A stretch of 64,000 nucleotides of DNA from Streptosporangium album (GCF_014203795.1 NZ_JACHJU010000002.1:186001-250000), one strand, 5' to 3'. Shown: positions 27,616 to 36,572, counted from the first letter of the stretch. Numbers and translations: made by a program. Notes: generated by a model not told the origin, from the sequence alone.

Positions 27616-28422
27616 ATGCGATTCGTAAAGGGACACGGAACCGAGAACGACTTCGTCATCCTGCCGGATCCCGACGGTGAGCTGGAACTGCCCGCCACGG
27701 TCGTGGCGGCGATGTGCGACCGGCGGGCCGGGCTCGGCGCCGACGGTGTGCTGCACGTGATGCGGACGAAGCTCAGCCCCGAGGTGGCCGACCAGGCGGG
27801 TGAGGCCGAGTGGTTCATGGACTACCGCAACACCGACGGCGGCATGGCCGAGATGTGCGGTAACGGGATACGGGTCTTCGCCCGCTACCTGGTCGACACG
27901 GGGCTGGCAGGCGCGGGTGAGTTCGGTGTGGCGACCCGGGCCGGGGTCAAGCGCGTACGGCTGGCCGAGAGCGGTGACGTGAGCGTGGAGATGGGCCGGC
28001 CCCGGGTGCTGGGCCGCAGTCACACGACCGTGGCCGGCCGGGAGTACGAAGGTCTCCACATCGACATGGGCAACCCCCATCTGGCCTGCGTCATCGGTGA
28101 CCCGGTGGTCCAGCTCGACCTGAGCCACCAGCCCGCCTTCGACCCCGAGGTGTTCCCGGGCGGGGTGAACATCGAACTGCTCAACCCGGTCGGTCCGCGC
28201 CGGGTCGTGATGCGGGTCTTCGAACGCGGCTCGGGGGAGACTCGGTCCTGCGGCACCGGTGCGGTCGCCTCCGCCGTGGCGGCCGCTGAGCTGGCGGGAG
28301 AGACGACCGGCACCTGGGCCGTGGATGTTCCGGGTGGGACCCTCACCGTCACCCTTGATGAGCACACCAGCTATCTGGCGGGCCCCGCGGTTCTGGTCGC
28401 ATCGGGAGAACTCATCCTGTAA
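27616..28422 (+). CDS. dapF: diaminopimelate epimerase
   Basis: A 268-residue PLP-independent racemase converting LL- to meso-diaminopimelate for lysine and peptidoglycan. Both catalytic cysteines are present: Cys81 in EMCGNGIR and Cys212 in RSCGTGA. The N-terminus KGHGTENDFVILPD and the GNPHLACV motif are typical. The miaA–dapF order is conserved in actinomycetes. Confidence 0.96.
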   Translation: MRFVKGHGTENDFVILPDPDGELELPATVVAAMCDRRAGLGADGVLHVMRTKLSPEVADQAGEAEWFMDYRNTDGGMAEMCGNGIRVFARYLVDTGLAGAGEFGVATRAGVKRVRLAESGDVSVEMGRPRVLGRSHTTVAGREYEGLHIDMGNPHLACVIGDPVVQLDLSHQPAFDPEVFPGGVNIELLNPVGPRRVVMRVFERGSGETRSCGTGAVASAVAAAELAGETTGTWAVDVPGGTLTVTLDEHTSYLAGPAVLVASGELIL

Positions 28423-28483
28423 TGGCTCGCACGTCTGCCAAGTCGTTTGGGGCATGCCCGCCGACCTGGCAGACTGACGTCTC

Positions 28484-30760
28484 ATGGACGTGGACATCTG
28501 GGCCTGGGTCGGCGACACCCAGCGGCAACTGCACGAAGCCGGGCACACCGGTCTGGCCATGGCGATCGGCGACGTGCCCGCGCAGGCGCTGGAGGGCCGA
28601 TACTCACAGCTCGACGTGCTCGCGCCGGCCATCGCGCAGCAGGCGGAGAACTTGGAGCTGCCCTGGCTTGAGTTCTACGCCCGTTACTGGCACCTGATCG
28701 GCCGCGTCGGCGACCGCGCCCAGGGCGCGGTCGCGATGGCCGACGCGGAGACGCTGGTCGAGTTCGCCGGGCGCGAAGACGTCCGTGACTGCCCGGCGGC
28801 CCCCGGCGCCGTCATCGCGCTGGCCGTCGCCCAGGCGAACACCGACGGCCCCGGCTACGCGGCCGAGCGGCTGGCGGCTCTGGCCGCCCACGAGGTCGAG
28901 CCCGAATCGCTGGCCTTCTCCGCCGTCGCCGAGCAGTACGTCGCGGCCCTGGTGGACGCCGGCCGCGTCGACGAGGCGATCACCCACGCCGAGGCCGCTG
29001 TGGCGAAGCTGGGCGCCGTCGGCCGTGAGGCGAGCTGGGAGCTGGGTGCGGCCTCGGCCCGCGCGCTCCTCGCCGCCGGTCGCGCGGAGGACGCGCTCAC
29101 CGCGCTCGCGGCCGCGGCCGACTTCAAGCCCGACGACCCGGTGGCGAAGGAGCACCGTGACGGCGTGCTGCGCGCGCTCGTGCTCGCGACCCTCGACAGG
29201 GTGCAGGAGGCCGTCGACGCCCTGCCCGACCTTGACGTGGTCGGCGACCACCCGCGCGACTGGGTCGAGTGGGCGCACGCCATCGGCAAACTCGCCGGAA
29301 CCGCGCAGATCACCAACAGCTGGCAGCTCGGCCGGGTGCTCAAGCAGTGGGTCGACTACTTCGCCATGATGGGCGGCTACCGCGCCCGGGTCGAGCTCGC
29401 GCTCATCGCCGGCGAGCTGGCCGTCGCCAGGCAGGGGGTGTGGCAGGCCCGGTCGCTGGCCGACATCGCCGAGTCCGCCGCCGGGGAGCTCAAGAACCCC
29501 GGCGACATCGCCGAGCGGATCGCCGCGCTGCGCACCGCCGCCGACGGGGTCACCCCGCAGGACGCTCCCGGCCCCGAGGCCGAGCTGGTCGCCTACTTCG
29601 ACGCCGCCGACGGCTTCAACGCCGACCCCGAGCGCTGGGTGGGCTGGCTGGCCCCGCTGTCCGGACAGGACCTTGAGGCCACCCGGCGGCACACCACCAC
29701 GCTGGGCTTCCTCGGTTTCCCCGCCCAGGGCGCCGACATCTACTGGACCATGCTGGTCGAGTCCGGCGACATCGCGACCGCCGATCCGCAGGACGTCTCC
29801 TACCTCACCGGCCTGCTGATGGAGGCCCGCCAGGACGAGCGCCTGGAGCAGATGGCCGAGCGGCTCCCCGCCGCCCAGCGACACCTGGCCCTGGGCCGTC
29901 TGCACCGCGCGCGGGAGCGCTGGGAGCAGGCCGCGGCCGAGGGCGAGGCGGCGGCCGACGCCGGTGCGGGCGCCGAGGCGAGCCGCCTGTGGTCCAGCGC
30001 CGTGCAGCAGAACGGCGACAACGCCAAGGGCGCCCAGATCCTGCGCGCGCTCCTCGACGCCGGGGACGCCGAGCCCGAGGACGTCTGGCGCATGATCACT
30101 ATGGCGACGGCCGCCGAGGACTGGGAGACCGTCCGCGCGGGCGCCGCGCAGGTCGGCATGCCGCTCCAGTCGGCCGAGGGGCCGATCGAGGAGGAGATGG
30201 GCCTGGTGCGCGTCATCCTGCCCGCCCCCGACGGCAGCCAGCGCGCGGTCATCAGCCTCCGCACCGGCCCCGCCACCGCCCGGCTGGCCATCCCGCAGCC
30301 TCCCGGCATGGACTACAACGCCGGTGACCTGGTCGTCTTCGACCCGCAGCTGCTGGAGCCGATCCCGGAGAAGGCGGAGGATCAGGAGAACTTCATCCCG
30401 CCGTTCGCCGCGGTCAGCATGCTCCGCCCGGGGGGCTACACCAGCTGGTTCTTCGACGGCGCAGCCCCCAGTGAGGCCGACTGGACCGAGTTCAACGAGG
30501 TCCTGGCCGAGCGCGGCTGGCCGATGTGGGTCTACAGCGACGAGAACTACACCGTGAGCCACCCGACCTCGGGTGAGCGGCTGCAGGGCGTGTTCGGCTG
30601 GATCGCGGTCCCGCCGGACGTCACCCCCGTCGAGGTCGACGCGCTGCTCGACGACGCCACCGAGCGTTGGGTGCACCCGCTGGCCTGGCTCGATCTGGCC
30701 AAGGCCGTCGACGTCGAGGTGGAGCGGCACGAGCGCATCACCAAGGAGTACGGCCTGTAG
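28484..30760 (+). CDS. large tetratricopeptide-like helical-repeat protein
   Basis: A 758-residue Ala- and Glu-rich cytoplasmic protein with no signal peptide or membrane helix. Paired amphipathic helices repeat through about residues 60–560 in a TPR-like pattern (for example VAEQYVAALVDAGRVDEAIT). The last 200 residues switch to a beta/alpha region rich in Trp and Pro (GGYTSWFFDGAAPSEADW). I know no function. It follows dapF by 61 bases and ends at a strong hairpin, so it may share the miaA–dapF transcript. Confidence 0.8.
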   Translation: MDVDIWAWVGDTQRQLHEAGHTGLAMAIGDVPAQALEGRYSQLDVLAPAIAQQAENLELPWLEFYARYWHLIGRVGDRAQGAVAMADAETLVEFAGREDVRDCPAAPGAVIALAVAQANTDGPGYAAERLAALAAHEVEPESLAFSAVAEQYVAALVDAGRVDEAITHAEAAVAKLGAVGREASWELGAASARALLAAGRAEDALTALAAAADFKPDDPVAKEHRDGVLRALVLATLDRVQEAVDALPDLDVVGDHPRDWVEWAHAIGKLAGTAQITNSWQLGRVLKQWVDYFAMMGGYRARVELALIAGELAVARQGVWQARSLADIAESAAGELKNPGDIAERIAALRTAADGVTPQDAPGPEAELVAYFDAADGFNADPERWVGWLAPLSGQDLEATRRHTTTLGFLGFPAQGADIYWTMLVESGDIATADPQDVSYLTGLLMEARQDERLEQMAERLPAAQRHLALGRLHRARERWEQAAAEGEAAADAGAGAEASRLWSSAVQQNGDNAKGAQILRALLDAGDAEPEDVWRMITMATAAEDWETVRAGAAQVGMPLQSAEGPIEEEMGLVRVILPAPDGSQRAVISLRTGPATARLAIPQPPGMDYNAGDLVVFDPQLLEPIPEKAEDQENFIPPFAAVSMLRPGGYTSWFFDGAAPSEADWTEFNEVLAERGWPMWVYSDENYTVSHPTSGERLQGVFGWIAVPPDVTPVEVDALLDDATERWVHPLAWLDLAKAVDVEVERHERITKEYGL

Positions 30761-30800
30761 AGACGTTCCGGCAGGCTCCTCGCCGCCGCCTCGACGCACC

Positions 30801-30836
30801 GCACCGCCCGTGAGGGAACCCCCTCACGGGCGGTGC
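30801..30836 (+). terminator. perfect 16-bp hairpin terminator
   Basis: GCACCGCCCGTGAGGG pairs perfectly with its complement around the loop AACC, 40 bases after the helical-repeat gene. Confidence 0.8.
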
Positions 30837-30906
30837 GTTCTCCGCCTCTAGAATCTTGTTCTGCGTATTCCGTGCGGTGGGTTCCGCATCGAGGAGGAGG
30901 ATCTGG

Positions 30907-31182
30907 ATGCTGGATCGATTCCGGCTGGACGGCAAGGTCGCGATCGTCACCGGAGCGTCCTCGGGTCTCGGCGTCGCGTTCGAGCCCGGCTTCTTCGCCT
31001 CGGAGATGACCGAGCAGTACGCTGAGGGATACATGGCGTGGCAGCTCGAACACCGTGTGCTGATGGGGCGTCCGGGCGACCCGGCCGAGCTCGTCGCGGC
31101 GGCGATCTTCCTCGCCTCCGATGCCGGGTCCTACGTGACCGGGGCCGTGATTCCGGTAGACGGTGGAATCCTCATCACCTGA
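30907..31182 (+). pseudogene. short-chain dehydrogenase with its core deleted in frame
   Basis: The 91-residue frame starts like a normal SDR (MLDRFRLDGKVAIVTGASSG, with the NAD(P)-binding TGxxxGxG), then jumps after about residue 22 to the C-terminal part of the family (FFASEMTE, MGRPGDPAELVAAAIFLAS, YVTGAVIPVDGG). The NNAG segment, the catalytic Ser and the YxxxK pair are missing, about 150 residues in all. A strong ribosome binding site (GAGGAGGAGG) precedes ATG 30907, so a short protein may still be made, but it cannot be an active dehydrogenase. The in-frame fusion suggests a single deletion. Confidence 0.85.
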
Positions 31183-31266
31183 GGCGCTGCTTTCCTTATC
31201 GCTATCCTTTTCGATACATGGGGTAGTTTGCCAGTTCATGGGTAATGAATGCACGTGAGAGGTGGC

Positions 31267-31938
31267 ATGGCGCGGTCGGCGCTGGTACGCGGTGCGGTCG
31301 TCACGACGATCGCGTTCACAATGGCGGGTTGCGGTCTCGCCGGTCAGGGGACCGGCGACCAGACCGCCGGGACGGGGCAGTCCTCCGCCTCCGCGCTCAA
31401 GGACCTGAAGAAGCTCGAAGTCAAGGGGCGCGCCCCGATGACCGGCTTCGACCGGGACGAGTTCGGTCCCGCGTGGGCGGATGTCGACCACAACGGCTGC
31501 GACACCCGCAACGACGTCCTCAAGCGCGATCTCAAGGACGAGACGTTCAAGCCGGGCACCCACGACTGCATCGTGCTGACCGGGGTCCTCGACGATCCCT
31601 ACAGCGGTAAGACCATCAAATTCGAGCGCGGCCAGAAGACCAGCATGGCGGTGCAGATCGACCACGTGGTCGCCCTCGCCGACGCCTGGCAGAAGGGCGC
31701 CCAGCGGCTCCCGGAGAGCAGGCGCAGAGAGCTGGCCAACGATCCGCTGAACCTGCTGGCCACCGACGGCCCGCTGAACGGTCAGAAGGGCGCCGGTGAC
31801 GCGGCGACCTGGCTGCCGCCGCGCCGCGCCTACCGGTGCGCCTATGTCTCACGCCAGATCGAAGTGAAGGTCAAGTACGACCTGTGGGTGACGTCCGCCG
31901 AGAAGGACGCCATGCAGGCCGTACTCGGCTCCTGCTGA
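31267..31938 (+). CDS. secreted HNH endonuclease-family lipoprotein (DUF1524)
   Basis: A 223-residue protein with a lipoprotein signal peptide (lipobox MAGC, Cys22) and a GmrSD-C/DUF1524-type HNH nuclease domain. It shows DVDHNGCDTRNDVL, the core IDHVVALADAW, NDPLNLLATDGPLNG and a C-terminal Cys pair (YRCAYV and the last residue). Related secreted proteins are thought to be nucleases for scavenging or competition. ATG 31267 follows GAGAGG; an in-frame ATG at 31249 is less favourable. Confidence 0.85.
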   Translation: MARSALVRGAVVTTIAFTMAGCGLAGQGTGDQTAGTGQSSASALKDLKKLEVKGRAPMTGFDRDEFGPAWADVDHNGCDTRNDVLKRDLKDETFKPGTHDCIVLTGVLDDPYSGKTIKFERGQKTSMAVQIDHVVALADAWQKGAQRLPESRRRELANDPLNLLATDGPLNGQKGAGDAATWLPPRRAYRCAYVSRQIEVKVKYDLWVTSAEKDAMQAVLGSC

Positions 31939-32328
31939 TCAGTCGTCGGAGCCGTGCCCATGCCGGTGCTCCTGCTCACGCTCGTGCTTGATGACCTTTC
32001 CGGTCCTGGCCGACACGTAGATCTCGTACTTCCGGCCGCTCTTCCACAGCTCGACCTTCCAGACGCGCTGGCCGTGCTCCCACTCGCGCTCGACCTCGGT
32101 CACGCGTGCGCCGGGAACGCGCTTCTTGGCGATCTGGACGGCCCTGCTGGAGGAGATGCCCGACGCGGTGGCCGAGGCGGCGGCTGCGGCGGTGGACGCG
32201 GTCGTGGTGGCGGAGGTCGTGGTGGTGGAGACCGCCGCCTGACCCGCGGCGAGGGCGATGCCGCCCCCGCCGGCCAGGAGGGCGGCGGTTCCGATGGACG
32301 CGATGGTGATTCTGGTGATCTGTTTCAT
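31939..32328 (-). CDS. secreted PepSY domain protein
   Basis: A 129-residue exported protein. It has a signal peptide (about residues 1–27, cleavage near ALAAG), an Ala/Thr/Ser linker and a C-terminal PepSY domain (AVQIAKKRVPGARVTEVERE, then YEIYVSARTGKVIKHE). The tail is His-rich (EHRHGHG). PepSY domains are proposed protease inhibitors or envelope modulators. Genes of this type often adjoin and are controlled by the following two-component system. Its stop abuts that of the convergent HNH gene. Confidence 0.88.
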   Translation of the reverse strand: MKQITRITIASIGTAALLAGGGGIALAAGQAAVSTTTTSATTTASTAAAAASATASGISSSRAVQIAKKRVPGARVTEVEREWEHGQRVWKVELWKSGRKYEIYVSARTGKVIKHEREQEHRHGHGSDD

Positions 32329-32363
32329 GGATTCAGCTTCGCCGCGATCACGATAGGGCCGCG

Positions 32364-33617
32364 CTAAGCCTCCGCTAAGAAGAGCGTCACGCTCGCTCCG
32401 CCCGTCTCGGAGGTCCCCAGAGAGAGGGAGCCGCCCGATGACTCCGCCGTACGGCGGGCGATGTCGAGACCGAGCCCGGTCGATCCGGCGCCGCTCTCGC
32501 CACGCCCCAGGAGGGCGGGCGTGGCGAAGCCGGAGCCGGAGTCTGCCACGGTCAGCAGCGCGCCACCGTGGGCGGGCTCCAGCCGCACGGCGAAGGAGAC
32601 CCCCTCCGGAGTGTGCGCGAAGACGTTGCCGAGCAGCGCGTCCACGCAGGCGGAGAGATCGCCGGCGGCGACCCCGACCTGCAGCGGGCCGGGGGACAGG
32701 TGGAGCGTGAAACGGCGTGACTGGTCCTCGGCGAGCACCGACCAGAAGGCGACCCGGGCCTCGGTGACCGCCACCGCGTCACACCGGTCCTGATCCTGCG
32801 CCCGCCGCCTGGCCTCGATGATCACCGAGGTGACGGCCCGTTCCAGGGCGTCCACCCGGGCCTCGATCCGGGCGGCCTCCTCGGGGTCGCCCAGGGACTC
32901 GGCCTCCAGCCGCAACCCGGTCAGCGGGGTGCGCAGCCGGTGGGACAGGTCGGCCACGTTCTCCCGCTCCTCGGCGAGCAGGCCGGTGATGCGTTCGGCG
33001 AGGTGATTCAGCGCGAGACCGACCGCGTGGACCTCCGGGGGACCGTCGGGCACGGTCCTCGCGGACAGGTCGCCGCCGGCGAGCCGGTGCGACACCCGGG
33101 CCAGCGAGGAGATCGGCCGGATCACCGCACGGGCGAGCCGGTCGGCCACGCCGATCCCCAGCCCGATCAGGGCGAGACCGAGGGCCGCCAGCCCGGCCCA
33201 CACCCGGGGCACCCCCTCGGCCAGGTCGGCGTCGTCGAGGTAGACCCGGACCACGGCCGTGCCGCCGGGCGCTCCCTGGACCGCGACCAGGATCTCCCGC
33301 CCACCGGGGACCGCCGCGGTGACGCTGCGGCCACGGGAGGCGAGCTCGACGGCAGCCGACCGGGGGGCGGGCACGCCGATCACCCGGCCGTCCGGCAGGA
33401 AGACCGTCACCGGGTGCGCGGCCCGCTCGGTGGTGAGCCGCAGGGTCTCGGCGTCGACCGTTCCCACCGCCACCGCGATCGAGTCGGCCTCACTCCCGGC
33501 CCGGCTCACCGCTCCGCTCTCGGCCACCGTACGGACCAGCAGCGCGAGCGGGACCAGCAACGCGATCAGGACCAGGGAGGTGGTCGCCGCCACCAGCAGG
33601 GCCAGCCAGCGCCTCAT
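32364..33617 (-). CDS. sensor histidine kinase
   Basis: A 417-residue membrane kinase. It has an N-terminal helix (about 7–29), an extracytoplasmic sensor region of about 105 residues, a second helix (about 139–158), a HAMP domain with the IRPISSLARVSHRLAGGDL pattern, a HisKA domain with the phosphorylated His226 in LSHRLRTPL, and a HATPase domain ending with SGFATPALLGRG (G1) and GLGLDIARR (G2). Its ATG overlaps the stop of the regulator gene as ATGA, so the pair is translationally coupled. Confidence 0.94.
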   Translation of the reverse strand: MRRWLALLVAATTSLVLIALLVPLALLVRTVAESGAVSRAGSEADSIAVAVGTVDAETLRLTTERAAHPVTVFLPDGRVIGVPAPRSAAVELASRGRSVTAAVPGGREILVAVQGAPGGTAVVRVYLDDADLAEGVPRVWAGLAALGLALIGLGIGVADRLARAVIRPISSLARVSHRLAGGDLSARTVPDGPPEVHAVGLALNHLAERITGLLAEERENVADLSHRLRTPLTGLRLEAESLGDPEEAARIEARVDALERAVTSVIIEARRRAQDQDRCDAVAVTEARVAFWSVLAEDQSRRFTLHLSPGPLQVGVAAGDLSACVDALLGNVFAHTPEGVSFAVRLEPAHGGALLTVADSGSGFATPALLGRGESGAGSTGLGLDIARRTAESSGGSLSLGTSETGGASVTLFLAEA

Positions 33618-34294
33618 GCCGGAGCGGCCAGTCGCACGCCGACACCGCGCACGCTCTGCAGGTAGCGGGGTTCCGCGGAGGTCTCGCCCAGCTTGCGGCG
33701 GAGCCAGGAGAGGTGGACGTCCACCGTCTTGTCCGCCCCGCCGTACGGGATCTGCCAGACGTGGGTGAGCAGCTCGCGCTTGGTGATCACCTCGCCCGGC
33801 CGTGCGGCCAGGTAGTGGAGCAGGTCGAACTCCTTCGGGCTGAGGTCCAGCGCCGCGCCGTCCAGGGTCGCCTCGCGCGTGCGCGGGTCCACCCGCAGGC
33901 CGCCGACCGTCACCGAGCTGTCGGTACGGCTTCCGCCGGTACGCCGGAGCACCGCCCGGATCCGGGCGTCGAGCTGGGCGGCGCTGAACGGTTTGACCAC
34001 GTAGTCGTCGGCCCCCGCGTCCAGCAGCCTGACCATCTCCGCGTCGCCGTCCCTCGCGGTCGCCACGATCACCGGGATCCGGCTCACCGCGCGGAGCATG
34101 CGCAGCAGGTCGAGGCCGTCGAGGTCGGGCAGGCCGAGGTCGAGCACGACGAGGTCGGGACGTTCCTCGACGGCCAGCCGGAGGCCGTCGAGGGCGGCGG
34201 AGGCGGACGACACGGCGTGGCCTCGGTCGCGCAGGCCCCGGGTCAGCGAGGTGCGGATCGCGACGTCGTCTTCGACGAGTAGCACATTGGACAT
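33614..34294 (-). CDS. OmpR-family response regulator
   Basis: A 226-residue regulator. The receiver domain has the acidic pocket VEDD, phosphoacceptor Asp52 in VLDLGLPDLDG and Lys101 in VVKPFSAAQ. The C-terminal winged helix ends LSWLRRKLGETSAEPRYLQS and RGVGVRL. It works with the kinase encoded just downstream; the PepSY gene beyond that is a plausible target. Confidence 0.95.
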   Translation of the reverse strand: MSNVLLVEDDVAIRTSLTRGLRDRGHAVSSASAALDGLRLAVEERPDLVVLDLGLPDLDGLDLLRMLRAVSRIPVIVATARDGDAEMVRLLDAGADDYVVKPFSAAQLDARIRAVLRRTGGSRTDSSVTVGGLRVDPRTREATLDGAALDLSPKEFDLLHYLAARPGEVITKRELLTHVWQIPYGGADKTVDVHLSWLRRKLGETSAEPRYLQSVRGVGVRLAAPA

Positions 34295-34387
34295 TTGCCG
34301 CTACGTTAGCCGGGCCGGGGCCCGCTGCCTACGTTCGTTATCGGGGCCTTAACCACGTCTTAGCGTCCGAGGTGCGAAAGTGGACGC

Positions 34388-34852
34388 GTGCGCCGACCCC
34401 TCCCTTTCGCCATGGCCGGATGGCTGATCACCGGATCCCTCGCGACCGTGGCGGGGGTCGGGGTGATCAACCTCCTGGGCGAGCCGCTCACGTCCTCCGC
34501 GCACCGCCCGCTCTCCTCCGCCGAGATCGGTGAGGCGCTCGCCCGCTCCACCCCGGCGGCCGCGTCCCATCCGGCGTCCACGCCCCGTCCGACGTCCACG
34601 CCGGCCGTCTCCCCGGGTTCGAAGGACCGGAGCCGGCTGATCAGCACCGAGGGCGGGACCGCGATCGCCCGGTGCGAGGAGGGGCTGGTGACCCTGCGGT
34701 CCTGGAGTCCCAAGGAGGGCTTCCAGGTCAAGAGCGTGGACCGGGGGCCGGACGAGCGGGCCCGCGTCGAGTTCGAGTCGGACGAGACCAAGGTCAAGAT
34801 CGAGGTGCGCTGCTCGCCGTCCGGCTCCCCGGTCCACACGGTCGACGACTGA
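34388..34852 (+). CDS. exported hypothetical protein
   Basis: A 154-residue protein divergent from the two-component genes. It has an N-terminal hydrophobic signal or anchor (about residues 8–30), a Pro/Thr/Ser linker (about 55–78) and a small beta-rich domain with two cysteines (ARCEEG and VRCSPSG) that could form a disulphide. The start is GTG 34388. No known domain is recognised. Its position suggests it is regulated with, or by, the adjacent system. Confidence 0.65.
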   Translation: MRRPLPFAMAGWLITGSLATVAGVGVINLLGEPLTSSAHRPLSSAEIGEALARSTPAAASHPASTPRPTSTPAVSPGSKDRSRLISTEGGTAIARCEEGLVTLRSWSPKEGFQVKSVDRGPDERARVEFESDETKVKIEVRCSPSGSPVHTVDD

Positions 34853-34910
34853 CCGGCGTCCCCGGTCCGGCCGGGGGCCACAGAACCGCGGGCGACGAGA
34901 GACGACACGG

Positions 34911-35843
34911 CTAGCGGACGCGGCCCCGGGGCTTCAGCCGGGTCGTCGGGAGGGCGGGGGCGGGCAGCGGAGCGCCGCCTGCGCCGTGGACGGTGCCGAA
35001 GTCCTCGCCCTCCGCCCACTTCTGCCGGAAGGCGGCGATCTCGTCGTGGCTGCGGCCGATGAAATTCCACCACATCACGATCTCCTCCTCGAACGGCTCA
35101 CCGCCGAGCAGCAGCAGGCGGCCCTGCCCGCCCAGTGCGAGGTCCGGCCGGCCGGAGCCCAGATACAGCAGCGTCCCGCGGTCCAGCCGGGTGCCGGCCA
35201 CCTCGACCTCGCCGGACAGCAGGAGGGCCGCGTGCTCGAAGCCGGGCTCCAGTGGCAGGACCGCGCTGCCGGAGATCGTGACCTCCGCGCCGAGCAGCGG
35301 CGTATAGGCGCGGGCCGGCGAGGTGGCACCGCCCAGCGAACCCATGATCACGGTGACCCGCGCATCCCCCTCGGTCAGGACCGGCAGGTCGGCGTGGTGC
35401 TCGAAGTGCGGGGCCACGTGCCTGTCGCCGTCCGGCAGGGCCACCCAGAGCTGCACGCCGTGCAGCAGCGCCTCGGCGGACTCCTCCGCGTGGGAGATGC
35501 CACGCCCGGCCGTCATCAGGTTGAGCTGGCCCGGCCGTACCTCCTGCAGACTGCCGACGCTGTCGCGGTGCAGCACCTCACCCGAGACCAGCCAGGTGAC
35601 CGTCTGCAACCCGGTGTGCGGGTGCGGCGGCACCCGCATGGCGGCCACCTCGGGGCCGTAGTCGTCGATGAAACACCACGCGCCGACCATCCGCCGCCCC
35701 CGGCTGGGCAGCGTGCGCGTGACCGTCATCGCCCGCGGCCCGCCCAGCGCCACCTCGTGGCCGGTCAGCCGCTCGACGACCGGCCCGGCGGCGGGGGCGG
35801 CGGCGCACAGGGTCTCCTGCGGGACTGTCTCCAGGTTGCTCAC
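34911..35843 (-). CDS. pirin family protein
   Basis: A 310-residue double-cupin protein of the pirin family (metal-binding, quercetinase-like or regulatory). The N-terminal cupin has the metal ligands in PPHPHTGLQTVTW and in GRGISHAEES. The C-terminal half is the second cupin, with GEPFEEEIVMWWNF near the end. The GTG start overlaps the stop of an upstream small frame as GTGA. Confidence 0.9.
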   Translation of the reverse strand: MSNLETVPQETLCAAAPAAGPVVERLTGHEVALGGPRAMTVTRTLPSRGRRMVGAWCFIDDYGPEVAAMRVPPHPHTGLQTVTWLVSGEVLHRDSVGSLQEVRPGQLNLMTAGRGISHAEESAEALLHGVQLWVALPDGDRHVAPHFEHHADLPVLTEGDARVTVIMGSLGGATSPARAYTPLLGAEVTISGSAVLPLEPGFEHAALLLSGEVEVAGTRLDRGTLLYLGSGRPDLALGGQGRLLLLGGEPFEEEIVMWWNFIGRSHDEIAAFRQKWAEGEDFGTVHGAGGAPLPAPALPTTRLKPRGRVR

Positions 35844-36091
35844 CCCCCGACTTTACGGCGCGCACGGATCCCGTCGGTGTCTGCGGGCAGCTTCTTCAGG
35901 AGCGCGCCGTCCTCCTCTCCGCCGGCGGACTGCCAGATCGCCCGCTTGGTCCGGTAGAGGTACCGCCACGTGGCACTTACTCCGCCGCCCGGCGCCCTCC
36001 GGTTCCCTGTCCGCCGCGATGAGTTTCCCGCAGGGGGGAGGATCAGCGGCGCCACCGCCCCGGCGGCCGGCCGCACGTCCTCCCGTCGCAT
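35840..36091 (-). CDS. small basic protein gene coupled to pirin
   Basis: A frame of up to 83 residues whose stop overlaps the pirin start (GTGA), a coupling signal. Its last 45 residues look coding: TWRYLYRTKRAIWQSAGG, then GALLKKLPADTDGIRARRKV, with almost all codons ending in G or C. The upstream half is Pro/Arg-rich and may not belong; the true start is unclear (ATG 36091, or GTG at 36076 or 36055). Unknown function. Confidence 0.45.
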   Translation of the reverse strand: MRREDVRPAAGAVAPLILPPAGNSSRRTGNRRAPGGGVSATWRYLYRTKRAIWQSAGGEEDGALLKKLPADTDGIRARRKVGG

Positions 36092-36217
36092 CTCCCCGGA
36101 GGAGAAAAGCCGATCTCCCTTGCCACCGGCGTACGGACGTATTTCTCTTACACCGAGCCCGGCGACCGTGCGGTACTAGGATCCGCCTTCGGTAAAGCGA
36201 AGGTAAAGGGAGAAGCG

Positions 36218-36544
36218 ATGAACGCACAGAGGACCGGCGCGAGACGGCCCCTGGTGAAGTGGTTCCTGCTGGCGGTCGCCGCAGTGGTGGTGTTCGGTTT
36301 CGTGCTCAGCGGCTGCTCCCGGGTCAGCACCCAGCCCGACGAGATGGTCCTGCACTACGCGGGAGGCACCTTCGAGGCCATCAAGTTCGAGAGGTGCATC
36401 AACCCCTCCAGCGGGGCCACGCTCCTCGGCCCCGGCGACACGGCCTACTCCTACCCGTTCGGCCAGCGGACCTTCGACTTCTCCGGCGCCGAGGACGCCG
36501 AGTCCAAGCCGTTGTCCGTCGTGTCGAATGAGACTGCTGCATAG
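36218..36544 (+). pseudogene. 5' part of an SPFH-domain membrane protein gene, cut by the prophage
   Basis: This 108-residue frame has an N-terminal membrane helix (about 14–32) followed by a segment that I recognise as the beginning of actinobacterial SPFH/band-7 proteins: DEMVLHYAGGTFEAIKFERC, GPGDTAYSYPFGQRTFDF, then SVVS. In intact relatives the chain continues with an SPFH domain of more than 200 residues. Here it stops after 13 further bases, and the serine integrase gene starts 28 bases later. The remaining 3' part should lie at the other end of the element, outside the window. The identification is by pattern memory, not alignment. Confidence 0.65.
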
Positions 36545-36572
36545 ACAGGTCTTTTCCCCTACCCTCGAGTAG
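36505..36572. mobile_element. probable left prophage end (attL region)
   Basis: The SPFH-like coding similarity ends at about 36525 and the integrase begins at 36573. Serine-integrase elements normally carry the attachment site next to the integrase gene, so the crossover core should lie in this interval. The exact core cannot be fixed without the right end. Confidence 0.55.

Noticed and set aside
28604-30799. 731-codon minus-strand frame
   Set aside because: Antisense to the helical-repeat protein gene; Gly/Val/Leu/Arg low-complexity product.
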